Assembly: GCF_006149005.1 (NCBI RefSeq)
Contig: NZ_VBSL01000017.1
Coordinates: 1 to 64,000, forward strand
From: Larkinella sp. C7
GTDB taxonomy: Bacteria; Bacteroidota; Bacteroidia; Cytophagales; Spirosomataceae
DNA: 64,000 nucleotides
Reading direction: 5' to 3'
The position numbers and the translations under genes are program-made. Within the stretch, counting starts at the first letter, position 1; each line of letters opens with the position of its first letter. Positions 34,405 to 43,989 of this stretch are shown one piece after another. The notes under the pieces are model-generated. The model saw only the letters and a list, made by a program, of their open reading frames with translations, searched no databases and was not told the DNA's origin.

Positions 34405-37311
34405 CTAGTAGTTGATCGAGGTACCCCGGCGACGGCTGAGTTTCAAATCCTGGAGAATCGCCGACTTCACGCGGAGATCGAACGAGTAAAAATTAGACCG
34501 ATACCGGTTGCCGGAAAACGGCGTGTAACTGAAGTTCATGTCCCAGCAGTGCAGGTCGCGGTGCAGCGTGATCGTGGTCAGCGAAGGGGCTTTGGCCGAA
34601 AAGTCGAAACCGGTCTGGAGGGAAAACTTCCATTTGGGAGTCAGACTCAAATCGCCCGTTACCTGCAACGTTTGCAGAATCTGGCTTTCAATGGGCGTAA
34701 ATTTCGTAAGGCTAAAGGTATAGCTGAGGTTGACGGTCCACGGAATGTTAAAATCGACGTAGTCTTCCGGATTCCGGTTCATGTGCCGCAGTTCGGCCGC
34801 GTCGGTAGGCGTCTTGGCATTGGGCACCACCTTTGGTTTCTTCGAGTCCTTGGGCGCGAACTGCGTGCTCAGGTAGAAGTTCAGATTCTGCAAATGCGCG
34901 AGTCCCTGCCCCTGGGTGATCGCCAGCTTGTCGATTTTATTGAGCCGGAAGGTATTGACATACGGCCCCGTCTGGTAAAGTATAGATTGGTCCGGTACGT
35001 AATAAACACCGGTTGGGGTTTTAGCATCAGCAGAGTACGCATACGGATCGAAAACCGCCGAGAAGTTGAAACTGACTTTTTTCAGAATCTGCGTATTGGC
35101 GCTGAAATTTACCTGCGAAAACTTGAACTGGGGAGCGTAGGGGTTGTAGGAACCCGACAAACTGATGTTGTCAAAGAGCGACACTTTCTCAAATTCTTCC
35201 TTGGCGGAATCGCTCCGTGCCCGGACTTTCATTTCGATCTGGTTGACAATGTTATAGCTGATGGCAGCCGCCCGGCCCGTAAAACTGGAGGCCCCCGCCG
35301 TACCGCCCAATCCCCGGTAGCGCGAAATCTTGAGTACTTTTGTGGTATCGTACGGGTCGCGGAACTGCGACAGGGTGGTCGTAAACGCACTGGACAAATC
35401 CGGCGTGTAGCTGACCGAAATCGAGGGCGCAATGGTGTGCCTGATGGCTTCCAGCCGCCCCGCCCGTATGAAGAAGGTACCGTAGGCCCGGGTGTTCATC
35501 GAGGCACTGAAAGAGAGAAAATACGTCGCAGAAATACCACTTGCAGTATCCACCTTCACGGCTTTACGATCCGGCAAGTAGGTATATTGCAGGCTTTTGG
35601 TGTAAACATCACCGCTCAGCGACACCCCCGGGGTAAAGTTGAGGTACCGGGCCAGCTTGAAGTTGGGTAACGAAATCGGGATCGAATACCGGCTTTGTAC
35701 CTGCGCGTTCTTCAGAATGGTCGGCAGGTTTTCAACGGTCATCGGAATCAGGTTGGAGTTGGTATAAATCTCCTGATTCGCCACGGCTGCCAGACTATCC
35801 CGCAGCCGTTGCAAGGTATCCCCCCGAATTGTCAGTGAGGTCACCACCGGGAAGCCCAGGTTGGTAATATCCACGGTTCGGAGAGTATTGTTGACGGTGG
35901 CCTGGGCGTTGAAATCCAGCCCCAGCCGGAAACTTTCGAACCATCGTCCGGTGCCGCCTTTCAGGGCAAAGGGCGCAATCTGGGCCACGCCGAGGTTAAA
36001 GCCCGACGAAATGTTGGTTTGCCCGCTCTCGCGCAGGTTGGTAACCGGATTGTATTTCCCGAAGTTCTGGCTGACGTTGATGTTGGCCGAACTGGTCACA
36101 TACTGCCCAAACTTGTGACTGTAGTTGACGCCGGAGTTGGCCGCATTGGAAACGTAGCGGCCCGACGTCAGCGAGGTATTCAACTGGTTGTAGCTGTTGC
36201 TGCTGACGTTGACGTTGGCCGAAAACTGCGAGTTGCCGCGGGGCCGGGGCGAATGCGACCAGACGATGCTGAAGTCGTTGCGCGGTTTCGTGGCTGTATC
36301 GACGAGCGACGTAGTGCGGTTTCGGGCGTAGGAAAGGGCAAAGTTACCGCCAAAGCGGTATCGTTTCAGGTATTCCGACGAAAGTCCGAGCCCCCAGCTA
36401 CCGTTGGAGTAAATCTGCCCCCGAAGGCTCATGCTGATGTACTGGCTGATGGCGAAGTAATAGCCGCCGTCGCGGAGGTAAAAACCGCGTCCGTTGGGTT
36501 CTTCACCGTATTGCGGAAAAATCAGCCCCGAGGTTCCGATTTCGTTTTTCTTGGGAATCGGGAAAAAGCCGAATGGGAGCGCTAAAGGGGTCGGAATGTC
36601 GTTAATCACTAAGTTGAAAGGCCCGGAGATGAGCTGTTTATTATGAACAACCTTGATCTTGCTGGCGTTGATGTGAAAGTGGGGGGTGGTCAGGTTACAG
36701 GTCGTGTAAATGGCATTTCGGATGTATAAATTGTCTTCAGCGTCTTTTTTGACGGTTTTTCCCCGAACATTGCCTTCGCCCTGGGCCGTAATGACGCCCT
36801 TGATAAAGCCTTTTTTGGTCTTGAAATTGAAGCGGATTTCCTGCGTATCGTACCGGCCGCTCGCATCCTGAAAAATAGGCAGACCGACCATTTTTTTGGC
36901 GGTCGAATCGTAGCGGCCTTTGGCAAAAACCTCGTTGGTGGTCCAGTTTAGTTTGATGTAGGCTGCCGTTAAGTGGATATCGCCGTAATCGACCTTGGCA
37001 TCGCCGAAAAGTTCGACAATCTGGCCCGTTGCATCAAAGAGCGTGGAGTCTTTGGCTGAATAGTTGACGGTTGTTTGTAAATTACTGCCGTTATCGACCG
37101 AATCCGGGCGGCTCACCGTTCCCCGCGTCGTATCGACCACCACCGAATTGCCGGTGACGGTAGCGGAGGAGGGAGTTGCCGAGCGCGGGTTAAAAGCCGG
37201 AACGGTACGACGCGCCGGTTGTTGCTGACCGTGAACCACCAGGGGAAAGAGGGCGATCAGGCAGCAAACCAGATTCCGGATAATAAAGTATGGATTTTTC
37301 AGTTTTATCAA
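34405..37311 (-). CDS. lptD: LptD/OstA-like outer-membrane LPS assembly protein
   Basis: 968 aa. Signal sequence ending VVHGQQQ. The N-terminal ~250 residues form an OstA/LptA-like beta-jellyroll (IVELFGDAKVDYGDIHLTAAYIKLNW; VTAQGEGNVRGKTVKK), followed by a long aromatic, beta-strand-rich barrel (RGQIYSNGSWGLGLSSEYL and many alternating strands) ending near the C-terminus with strands and RRRGTSINY. This is the usual organisation of the Bacteroidota LptD-like protein, which inserts LPS into the outer leaflet. It is divergent from the amidase gene, in an envelope cluster. Confidence 0.88.
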   Translation of the reverse strand: MIKLKNPYFIIRNLVCCLIALFPLVVHGQQQPARRTVPAFNPRSATPSSATVTGNSVVVDTTRGTVSRPDSVDNGSNLQTTVNYSAKDSTLFDATGQIVELFGDAKVDYGDIHLTAAYIKLNWTTNEVFAKGRYDSTAKKMVGLPIFQDASGRYDTQEIRFNFKTKKGFIKGVITAQGEGNVRGKTVKKDAEDNLYIRNAIYTTCNLTTPHFHINASKIKVVHNKQLISGPFNLVINDIPTPLALPFGFFPIPKKNEIGTSGLIFPQYGEEPNGRGFYLRDGGYYFAISQYISMSLRGQIYSNGSWGLGLSSEYLKRYRFGGNFALSYARNRTTSLVDTATKPRNDFSIVWSHSPRPRGNSQFSANVNVSSNSYNQLNTSLTSGRYVSNAANSGVNYSHKFGQYVTSSANINVSQNFGKYNPVTNLRESGQTNISSGFNLGVAQIAPFALKGGTGRWFESFRLGLDFNAQATVNNTLRTVDITNLGFPVVTSLTIRGDTLQRLRDSLAAVANQEIYTNSNLIPMTVENLPTILKNAQVQSRYSIPISLPNFKLARYLNFTPGVSLSGDVYTKSLQYTYLPDRKAVKVDTASGISATYFLSFSASMNTRAYGTFFIRAGRLEAIRHTIAPSISVSYTPDLSSAFTTTLSQFRDPYDTTKVLKISRYRGLGGTAGASSFTGRAAAISYNIVNQIEMKVRARSDSAKEEFEKVSLFDNISLSGSYNPYAPQFKFSQVNFSANTQILKKVSFNFSAVFDPYAYSADAKTPTGVYYVPDQSILYQTGPYVNTFRLNKIDKLAITQGQGLAHLQNLNFYLSTQFAPKDSKKPKVVPNAKTPTDAAELRHMNRNPEDYVDFNIPWTVNLSYTFSLTKFTPIESQILQTLQVTGDLSLTPKWKFSLQTGFDFSAKAPSLTTITLHRDLHCWDMNFSYTPFSGNRYRSNFYSFDLRVKSAILQDLKLSRRRGTSINY

Positions 37312-37436
37312 AAAAATTATATTTGCTCACAATCCAGCGCTGGCTTCCGCTGTCAGCCCGTCCGGTCGAATGGCCAAGAGGGTTCCGGCCTACTCCGGTT
37401 TACAAAGTTAGTCGCTAACTTCATTCCAATACTGCC

Positions 37437-38327
37437 TTGAAACGGTTAAACCTGTTAAAAATTATTAAACTATTCCGGACGGCCCCGAAATCGACTGCCC
37501 GGACCCTGTTGCCTGCTTCTTCTTTGGTGGTCCTCGTTCTGTGTCTGCTGGCGTTGCCGGGTATGACCCCGGTTTTACCGCAGGATAATCCAAAACAGGA
37601 GCAGGCGGAGGCCCGACCCGGTCGGCTACGAACGGTCGTTCTCGACCCCGGCCACGGCGGGAAAGATCCTGGTACCATGACCAAACGCAACCGCGAATCG
37701 CGGATTGTGTTGAAAATTGCGCTGGAACTGGGTCGGCGAATCAAGGAGGAACTGCCGGATGTCAAAGTGATTTACACCCGATCAACGGATGTGTTTATTG
37801 AACTGAACGAACGCTCGGCCATCGCCAACCGCAACAAAGCTGACCTGTTTATCTCGATCCACGTCAATGCCAGCCCATCGTCCAGCCGCGTCAACGGAAC
37901 CGAAACCTACACGATGGGGCTGCACAAAACCACTGGAAATCTGGATGTTGCCAAACGCGAGAACGCGGTTATTTTGAAAGAAAGGAATTACAAGGAGAAC
38001 TACCAGGGCTTTGATCCGGACTCGCCACTGGCCCACATCATGCTCGCCAACTACCAGCATGCCTTCATGAACAGCAGCGTCGATTTTGCCCAGAAAGTGG
38101 AGTGGAGTTTCAAGAAAAATGCCGAACGACCCAGTCGGGGCGTCAAGCAGGCGGGTTTCATTGTGCTGTGGCGAACCACCATGCCCAGTGTGCTGGTCGA
38201 AACCGGTTATATCACCAATCCCGACGAAGAACGGTATTTAGCTTCGGAAGAAGGGCAGGACGAAATGGCAAATGCCATTTTCCGGGCCTTTAAGGCATAT
38301 AAAGACGAAGTAGATGCAGTAGAGTAA
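37437..38327 (+). CDS. N-acetylmuramoyl-L-alanine amidase (Amidase_3)
   Basis: 296 aa. A membrane/signal segment (LVVLVLCLLALPGM) precedes the catalytic domain from residue ~65: VVLDPGHGGKDPGT with the first zinc His, NRESRIVLKIALELGR with the Glu, FISIHVNASPS with the second His, and VLVETGYITNPDEERYL with the catalytic Glu. The enzyme cleaves the amide bond between MurNAc and the peptide stem in the periplasm. The frame opens with TTG 37437; no ATG precedes the signal segment, so this start is likely but not certain. It follows the divergent lptD gap of 125 bp. Confidence 0.92.
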   Translation: MKRLNLLKIIKLFRTAPKSTARTLLPASSLVVLVLCLLALPGMTPVLPQDNPKQEQAEARPGRLRTVVLDPGHGGKDPGTMTKRNRESRIVLKIALELGRRIKEELPDVKVIYTRSTDVFIELNERSAIANRNKADLFISIHVNASPSSSRVNGTETYTMGLHKTTGNLDVAKRENAVILKERNYKENYQGFDPDSPLAHIMLANYQHAFMNSSVDFAQKVEWSFKKNAERPSRGVKQAGFIVLWRTTMPSVLVETGYITNPDEERYLASEEGQDEMANAIFRAFKAYKDEVDAVE

Positions 38328-38364
38328 GTAAGTTGTTGTTAACTTCGCAACGGTTTTTATTGTT

Positions 38365-38469
38365 GGATGGATGAATGGTTACATGGTTTTTATGGTTCAA
38401 TGGTTATTTAGTTATCCAATCCATTTTATCCATTGAACCATTGGCGACCATCTGACCATTCATCCATTC
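38365..38469. repeat. Intergenic inverted repeat of ATGGTT/AACCAT words
   Basis: Left arm 38365-38403 and right arm 38430-38469 pair over most of their length (CCATTGAACCAT, ACCAT and GACCATTCATCCAT blocks) with several mismatches. It fills the gap between the amidase and MCE genes. Same class of long intergenic hairpin as elsewhere in the window but with a different word set. Confidence 0.7.
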
Positions 38470-38478
38470 ACACTCCGC

Positions 38479-39468
38479 ATGAAAATTTCAAAAGAAGCAA
38501 AGGTGGGCATTCTGGCAGTGGTAACATTGGCGATGCTTTATTTCGGATTCAATTACCTCAAAGGTGCCGATATCTTTTCCCGATCGAATAAATACGTAGT
38601 CGTTTATGATAATGTCGATGGGCTGACGCCCTCAAACCCGGTGCAGCTCAACGGCCTGAATGTCGGGCGGGTGGATCGGATCGATATTATGCAACAGCAG
38701 GGCAATCGCTTGCTGGTTACGCTGGACATCGACAAACGGATTCAGGTGGGCAAAGGCTCCAAAGCCATTCTGGCCGATGCCGGAGTATTGGGCGGTAAGC
38801 TCATCATCCTGCAAATTAATCAGTCGGGTGGAGAACTGGCCAAAGGCGATACGCTGGTCAGCGGAAAGGAAGCGGGTCTGACGGCCTTGATCAAGGAGAA
38901 AACCCTGCCGGTCTTGAACACCGTCGATTCCCTGACCATCAACCTGAACCGGATCGTCAAGCAGTTCGACCGCACCGGCCTGGTGCTGAACCGGACGCTC
39001 GAAGGCGTGGAAGCAACCACCGGCACCCTGCAACTCACCATTGGCGAAAACCGCGAAGGCATCAAGCGTCTGATGACCAACCTCGGCATCCTGTCGGCAT
39101 CACTGGCCGAAACCGAGAAAGAAATCAAACCGCTGCTGTCGAAAGCCAGTACCTTTGCGGATTCGCTCAACGCCCTGAAACTGAGCCAGACGCTGGCCAG
39201 CGCCAACCAATCCATCGCAACCCTGCAACAGATGCTGGCCGATATCAACAGCGGCAAAGGCACGCTGGGCAAGCTGAAAGGCGACGAGGCCCTGTATAAA
39301 AACGTCAACAACGCCACCGCCAGTCTGGACAAATTGCTGACCGATTTCCGCGAGCATCCGAAGCGATACGTACATTTTTCGCTGTTCGGCAAAAAGGAAA
39401 AGGCGGTTACCACACCGGCCCAGAGCACAACGACTGTGGTGCCGGTTTCGGATTCGACCAAAAACTAG
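38479..39468 (+). CDS. MCE/MlaD-family lipid transport protein
   Basis: 329 aa. A single N-terminal helix (VGILAVVTLAMLYFGFNYL) anchors it in the inner membrane; residues ~35-115 are the MCE domain (DGLTPSNPVQLNGLNVGRVDRI and GVLGGKLIILQI). The remaining ~190 residues are helical coiled coil with many Thr/Leu heptads, then a Thr-rich tail. MCE proteins form hexameric rings that move phospholipids between membranes. No MlaE or MlaF gene is adjacent, so its permease and ATPase must lie elsewhere. It sits between amidase and carboxylase genes. Confidence 0.9.
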   Translation: MKISKEAKVGILAVVTLAMLYFGFNYLKGADIFSRSNKYVVVYDNVDGLTPSNPVQLNGLNVGRVDRIDIMQQQGNRLLVTLDIDKRIQVGKGSKAILADAGVLGGKLIILQINQSGGELAKGDTLVSGKEAGLTALIKEKTLPVLNTVDSLTINLNRIVKQFDRTGLVLNRTLEGVEATTGTLQLTIGENREGIKRLMTNLGILSASLAETEKEIKPLLSKASTFADSLNALKLSQTLASANQSIATLQQMLADINSGKGTLGKLKGDEALYKNVNNATASLDKLLTDFREHPKRYVHFSLFGKKEKAVTTPAQSTTTVVPVSDSTKN

Positions 39469-39508
39469 TTTACGGTTTTCCGTAAACCATCTAACCTGCC
39501 TGACGACG

Positions 39509-41134
39509 ATGACTCCGCTTCTGGACGAATTACACCGTAAATCTGCCATTACGCAACTGGGTGGTGGACCGAAGAAAATCGAGGATCAGCACCGGAAAGG
39601 CAAACTGACTGCCCGCGAGCGCATTGATTATCTGATCGATACGGATTCTCCCTTTATTGAAATCGGATTGTTCGTTGGGGATGGGATGTACGCCGATCAC
39701 GGCGGTTGCCCGTCGGGGGGCGTGGTGGTCGGTCTGGGCTACGTGTCGGGAAGACAGTGCGTCATCGTGGCGAACGATGCGACGGTGAAAGCCGGGGCCT
39801 GGTTTCCGATTACGGCCAAAAAGAACCTGCGGGCGCAGGAAATTGCGATGGAAAACCGCCTGCCGATCATTTACCTGGTCGATAGTGCGGGCGTTTATCT
39901 GCCGCTTCAGGACGAAGTTTTTGCTGATAAAGAACATTTCGGCCGGATTTTTCGGAACAACGCCCAGATGTCGGCGATGGGCATTGTCCAGATTGCGGCC
40001 ATTATGGGCAGTTGTGTGGCCGGGGGAGCCTATTTGCCGATTATGTCGGACGAAGCCCTGATTGTGGAAGGCACCGGATCGATTTTTCTGGCCGGTCCCT
40101 ATCTGGTCAAGGCGTCGGTGGGCGAGGAGGTCGATGCCGAAACCCTCGGCGGAGCCAGCACCCACAGCGAGATTTCGGGCGTAACGGACAACAAATACCC
40201 CGACGAAAAAAGCTGTCTGGATGCCATCCGGCGAAGTTTCGATAAATTGGGTGAACCCGAAAAGGCCGGTTTTAGCTACACGGAACCGGTTTTGCCCGCC
40301 AAAAATCCGGAGGAACTGTATGACCTGATTCCGGTCGATCGCGTCAAACCGTACGATATGCGCGAGGTGATTGCCCGGTTGGTGGATAAGTCCGAATTTG
40401 ATGAATACAAGGAACTGTATGGGCAAACCATCCTCTGCGGCTACGCGCGGATCAACGGCTGGGCGGTCGGCATTGTGGCCAATCAGCGGAAAGTCGTGAA
40501 GGCAAAAGGCCGGACGGGGGCGGGTGGCGCTTCCGGACCGGGCGAAATGCAGATGGGCGGAGTCATTTATTCCGACTCAGCCGACAAAGCGGCCCGGTTT
40601 ATCATGAATTGCAACCAGAAAAAAATACCGCTGGTGTTTTTGCAGGACGTCACCGGTTTTATGGTTGGGAGCCGCTCGGAGCAGGGCGGTATTATCAAAG
40701 ACGGTGCCAAGATGGTCAACGCGATGGCGAACTCGGTGGTGCCGAAGTTTACGGTCATTGTGGGCAATTCCTACGGCGCGGGCAACTACGCCATGTGCGG
40801 CAAAGCTTACGACCCGCGGCTGATTGTGGCCTGGCCCACGGCGCAGATGGCGGTAATGAGCGGAGCATCGGCGGCTAAAACGCTGTTGCAGATTCAGGTG
40901 GCGTCGCTCAAAGCCAAAGGCGAAACCATCACGCCGGAGAAGGAGCAGGAATTGCTGCAAAAAATCACGAACCAATACAACGAACAGCTTTCGCCCTATT
41001 TCGCGGCTTCGCGGCTTTGGGTCGATGCCGTGATCGATCCGCTCGACACCCGCACCTGGCTTTCGATGGGCATCGAAGCCGCCAACCACGCGCCGATCAC
41101 GAAGGCGTTTAATGTAGGCGTGATTCAGACGTAG
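39509..41134 (+). CDS. Acyl-CoA carboxylase, carboxyltransferase (beta) subunit
   Basis: 541 aa. Biotin-dependent carboxyltransferase with two crotonase-fold halves. Seen: KLTARERIDYLID near residue 31, GGCPSGGVVVGLGYVSGR, AGGAYLPIMSDEALIVEG, STHSEISGVTDN, then in the C half FLQDVTGFMVGSRSEQGGI and GNSYGAGNYAMCGKAYDP with the acyl-CoA pocket. The MCC-like PLQDEVFADKEHFGRIF block suggests methylcrotonyl- or geranyl-CoA carboxylase more than propionyl-CoA carboxylase. No biotinylated alpha subunit gene is adjacent. It starts 40 bp after the MCE gene. Confidence 0.92.
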   Translation: MTPLLDELHRKSAITQLGGGPKKIEDQHRKGKLTARERIDYLIDTDSPFIEIGLFVGDGMYADHGGCPSGGVVVGLGYVSGRQCVIVANDATVKAGAWFPITAKKNLRAQEIAMENRLPIIYLVDSAGVYLPLQDEVFADKEHFGRIFRNNAQMSAMGIVQIAAIMGSCVAGGAYLPIMSDEALIVEGTGSIFLAGPYLVKASVGEEVDAETLGGASTHSEISGVTDNKYPDEKSCLDAIRRSFDKLGEPEKAGFSYTEPVLPAKNPEELYDLIPVDRVKPYDMREVIARLVDKSEFDEYKELYGQTILCGYARINGWAVGIVANQRKVVKAKGRTGAGGASGPGEMQMGGVIYSDSADKAARFIMNCNQKKIPLVFLQDVTGFMVGSRSEQGGIIKDGAKMVNAMANSVVPKFTVIVGNSYGAGNYAMCGKAYDPRLIVAWPTAQMAVMSGASAAKTLLQIQVASLKAKGETITPEKEQELLQKITNQYNEQLSPYFAASRLWVDAVIDPLDTRTWLSMGIEAANHAPITKAFNVGVIQT

Positions 41135-41240
41135 CTCGCCATCGGATTTCGTTGTCCCATTCAGTCCCTTTTTCTGCGGCTTCAATGCCCCTAATCAGCC
41201 ATTGATGACAAAGCCATCTGGAGAAACGCGCTCCTGAGGC

Positions 41241-41248
41241 TAGTTTTG
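41241..41248 (+). promoter_or_regulatory. Possible -7 promoter box before lipoprotein gene
   Basis: TAGTTTTG matches TAnnTTTG, 71 bp before the ATG at 41320. No -33 box at the expected distance. The 185-bp gap shows nothing else. Confidence 0.3.
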
Positions 41249-41319
41249 CAGCGTTTTATCAGCCACTTCGCCGGTCAGTAAGCGGAGGCTGCTGTCATTG
41301 TAACGCTCCACCACCAGCC

Positions 41320-42153
41320 ATGATCACTTCCGCCTTGCAGAAAAACCGCCCGTGGTTTTTGCTATTGGGTTTCTTCGTCTTGATGAACCTGAGCGCCTGT
41401 TCGCCCGAGTCCACGCTTTCGCCGGAGCCGGAGCCGGCCGCCCCGCGACTGAAAAAAATTACGGCTGGCGAACGGAACTTCCAGCAATATCACTACAATT
41501 CAGCCGGTCTTTTAGCCAAATTTCAATCGAACTGGGCGTATACCGACAGCACAGTAGCGATCCTGAATGCAGACCTGGAATACGACAATGAAAACCGCCT
41601 GAGCCGCATCATCAGCAATGGAAGCCTGTCGGTGAAGTTTTATTACGAAGGGAAATTGCTCGACAAAACCGAAGAATACGATCATCGAAACCGGCTGGTG
41701 GTTTCGCATTTTTACCTTTTTGGCGCGGAAGACCGACTGGTCGAACTGCTCGATCAGATTCACGATACCGACAACGACACTTTTGATACCGCTACGTTTA
41801 TCAAATACCGGTATGAGTATGACAGCCGGGGAAACGTGACGCAGACCCAATCGTTCATCCGAAAACCGGGGAGTGCGTCTTTTAAAGCCTGGGAAACGGT
41901 TTTGTATGAAGGCTATGACGACAGGAAAAATCCGCATCAACCGCTCGTTCAGTATCCCTATCTACCCCAGGAGCGGACGATGGTCAACAACCCGGGGAAA
42001 ATTACCGTCAAACGGGCAGATAATCAGTCGGTTATTTCGGTGCTGACCCTGACGTATCAGTATAACCAACAAGGCTATCCGACGCACAAAACCCAGCAGA
42101 TGACGACGACGAAGCCGTTTCCGGCCAGTACGGTTTATTACCACTATGAGTAG
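41320..42153 (+). CDS. Hypothetical lipoprotein with YD-like beta repeats
   Basis: 277 aa. The signal ends in a lipobox LSAC (Cys ~27), followed by a Pro/Glu-rich spacer. The mature protein has short repeats of alternating Tyr and Asp/Asn: LEYDNENRLSRIIS, FYYEGKLLDKTEEYDHRN, YRYEYDSRGNVTQTQSF, LTYQYNQQGYPTHK. These are the degenerate YD/RHS-type strands common in surface lipoproteins of Bacteroidota. No catalytic motif is seen and the function is unknown. Confidence 0.8.
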   Translation: MITSALQKNRPWFLLLGFFVLMNLSACSPESTLSPEPEPAAPRLKKITAGERNFQQYHYNSAGLLAKFQSNWAYTDSTVAILNADLEYDNENRLSRIISNGSLSVKFYYEGKLLDKTEEYDHRNRLVVSHFYLFGAEDRLVELLDQIHDTDNDTFDTATFIKYRYEYDSRGNVTQTQSFIRKPGSASFKAWETVLYEGYDDRKNPHQPLVQYPYLPQERTMVNNPGKITVKRADNQSVISVLTLTYQYNQQGYPTHKTQQMTTTKPFPASTVYYHYE

Positions 42154-42164
42154 GAGACGACGCG

Positions 42165-43328
42165 TCAGTTCAGCGACTGCAGAGAATCGGTCTGGACAAA
42201 GTGGTGAAGCATTTTGATCACTTTCGGAATGGTGAAATAAAACGTCGTTCCCTGACCAACGGTGCTGTCGATCCAGATTTGTCCCCCGTAAATGTCGATC
42301 ACTTTTTTGCAGGTAGCAAGCCCGATGCCGGTACCGGAATACTGATTGCGCCCGTGAAGCCGCTGGAAAATCTGGAATACCCGCTCGAAATACTGGCGTT
42401 CGATGCCAATGCCGTTGTCACGGATGGCGAAGCGATACTGGTGGCCCTCATCCGTCACCTGGATGCTGACCTGGGGAGCCACGTCGGGTCGGCGGTATTT
42501 GAGGGCGTTGGAAATCAGGTTTTGAAACAACTGTTTCAGGTCGGTGCGATGCCCCATAATTGTAGGCAGCGTGCCCAGATCCACCACGGCCCCCGTGGCC
42601 TGAATTTCGGCTTGCTGTTCCTCCAGAATTTCATCGACCAGTTCCTGCAGATCGACCTGCCGTAGCGAAATTTCACTGCCAACGCGCGAGAAATCGAGCA
42701 AATCGTTGATCAGGTTGCGCATGCGCTCGGCCGCAGCCGTCGACACCCCAATGAGTCGCCGGGCATCCGGATCAAGCTGATCGCCGTGTTTGTTTTCGAG
42801 CAGCGACAGGTAGTTGGCGATCGTTTTCAGGGGCGATTGCAGATCGTGCGACGCGATGTAGGCAAACTGCTGCAGTTCCTGATTGGAGCGCGTCAGTTCC
42901 TGCATAGCCAGTTGGCGGTAGGACAGTTCGCGGTCGTATTCTTTCGATGTGCGCAGCCCAATTGCTTCGTTGAAATACCGGATCAGGGCAACGACCGTTG
43001 CCACCGAAACCACCGCCGTCAGAAAGCGGATCAGGGCGTTGATGCGGTAGGCCGGAATCCAGAACATGGCGGCATCAATCAGGTGCGTGAGGCCACAAAA
43101 CAGAATGAAGGCCCCAAAAAGCCAGAAAACACCGGCCAAGGGTACTCCTTTTTTGATAAAAATGAAGCGAATCAGAATGAGCGGAATTGCCATGTAGGCC
43201 AGCCAGATGGTCAGGTCGGAAAGAATATACAGCCAGCCATGAAAATCGGTCCAGGTACCGCAATACCAGCGGGGCGGCCAGTCGCTGGTATCGGCGAGCC
43301 GTTGGAAAAAATCAAATACTTGCTGCAT
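42165..43328 (-). CDS. Sensor histidine kinase with ethylene-receptor-like N-terminal domain
   Basis: 387 aa from ATG 43328. Residues ~32-118 form three helices that match the ethylene-binding domain of plant ETR1: SDLTIWLAYMAIPLILI and FGAFILFCGLTHLI. The residues needed for copper and ethylene binding in ETR1 (Asp25, Tyr32, Ile35, Pro36, Ile62, Cys65, His69) all recur here at a constant +13: Asp38, Tyr45, Ile48, Pro49, Ile75, Cys78, His82. There is no GAF domain. A HisKA domain with His161 (ASHDLQSPLK) and an HATPase domain (LISNALKY, DNGIGIE, GTGIGLA) follow. No response regulator is adjacent. Likely a membrane sensor of ethylene or another Cu-bound small ligand. Confidence 0.9.
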   Translation of the reverse strand: MQQVFDFFQRLADTSDWPPRWYCGTWTDFHGWLYILSDLTIWLAYMAIPLILIRFIFIKKGVPLAGVFWLFGAFILFCGLTHLIDAAMFWIPAYRINALIRFLTAVVSVATVVALIRYFNEAIGLRTSKEYDRELSYRQLAMQELTRSNQELQQFAYIASHDLQSPLKTIANYLSLLENKHGDQLDPDARRLIGVSTAAAERMRNLINDLLDFSRVGSEISLRQVDLQELVDEILEEQQAEIQATGAVVDLGTLPTIMGHRTDLKQLFQNLISNALKYRRPDVAPQVSIQVTDEGHQYRFAIRDNGIGIERQYFERVFQIFQRLHGRNQYSGTGIGLATCKKVIDIYGGQIWIDSTVGQGTTFYFTIPKVIKMLHHFVQTDSLQSLN

Positions 43329-43529
43329 CGTGCAAAACGGGTCAACAGCGCAGGCTCGGCGTCTGCCAGTCACCTGGTAGAGCGTACTGAATCAAACACA
43401 CTGCCCGGCTATAGAACCACTACTGAAAATGGGGAATTTTGTTGTTAAACTTACTGGAAAGTGCGCTTAATTTATTACAGCAGGCTATTTTTTTTCGCTG
43501 ATGAATCGCGTTGCGGTTTAGGTAAATGG

Positions 43530-43967
43530 TTAATTACCAACCAACTGCTCGTTCCCGATTTGTTGACGGATCTCGTCCGGATGCCGCGTTCCGACCAGTA
43601 AGGTCCGTTTTTTCCCTTTCAGTTTGATGTCGATTCCCCAATTGCCGGAAACCGTATGGGCGGTTCCGTTCCAGGAAAAACGAATGCCCCACCCGCCGAA
43701 TTCGCCGAGAGCCGAATAGCTGCGGACAGTAACGTGTTCCATCTGACTCCATTTAATCACCCGGAAGGTTGACTAAAACGGAAACCATCGGTAGGCAATT
43801 CCTTTCTGATCGATCCGGGTTTCCAACCGCAGGAACCAGAACAACCCCATAACCCCCGCCATAATGCCCACATTAATGGGTTGCCAGCGATAAATGACCA
43901 GGGCCAGGCTGCCGAGCAGCAGCACCCAGAGCCAGGGTTGACGAAAATGTTGTGTTTCCTTGTACAT
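43530..43967 (-). pseudogene. Small membrane protein gene interrupted by an in-frame TAG
   Basis: The frame from ATG 43967 runs through two helices (WVLLLGSLALVIYRW; IMAGVMGLFWFLRL) to a TAG at 43773-43775, then continues open in the same frame to 43530. The downstream part (KWSQMEHVTVRSYS, FGGWGIRFSWNG, KGKKRTLLVGTRHPDE) reads as the second half of one ~145-residue protein, a two-helix plus PH-like domain. A single C-to-T change in a Gln codon would explain it. Alternatives: a sequencing error, or two separately translated pieces (a GTG restarts at 43760). Confidence 0.75.
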
Positions 43968-43989
43968 GGCAGACGTTTGTTTCCAGCAT

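Noticed and set aside
34549-35670. Long open frame antisense to the LptD-like gene
   Set aside because: Low-complexity Arg/Gly/Val-rich translation with no motif; mirrors codon bias of the real gene on the other strand.
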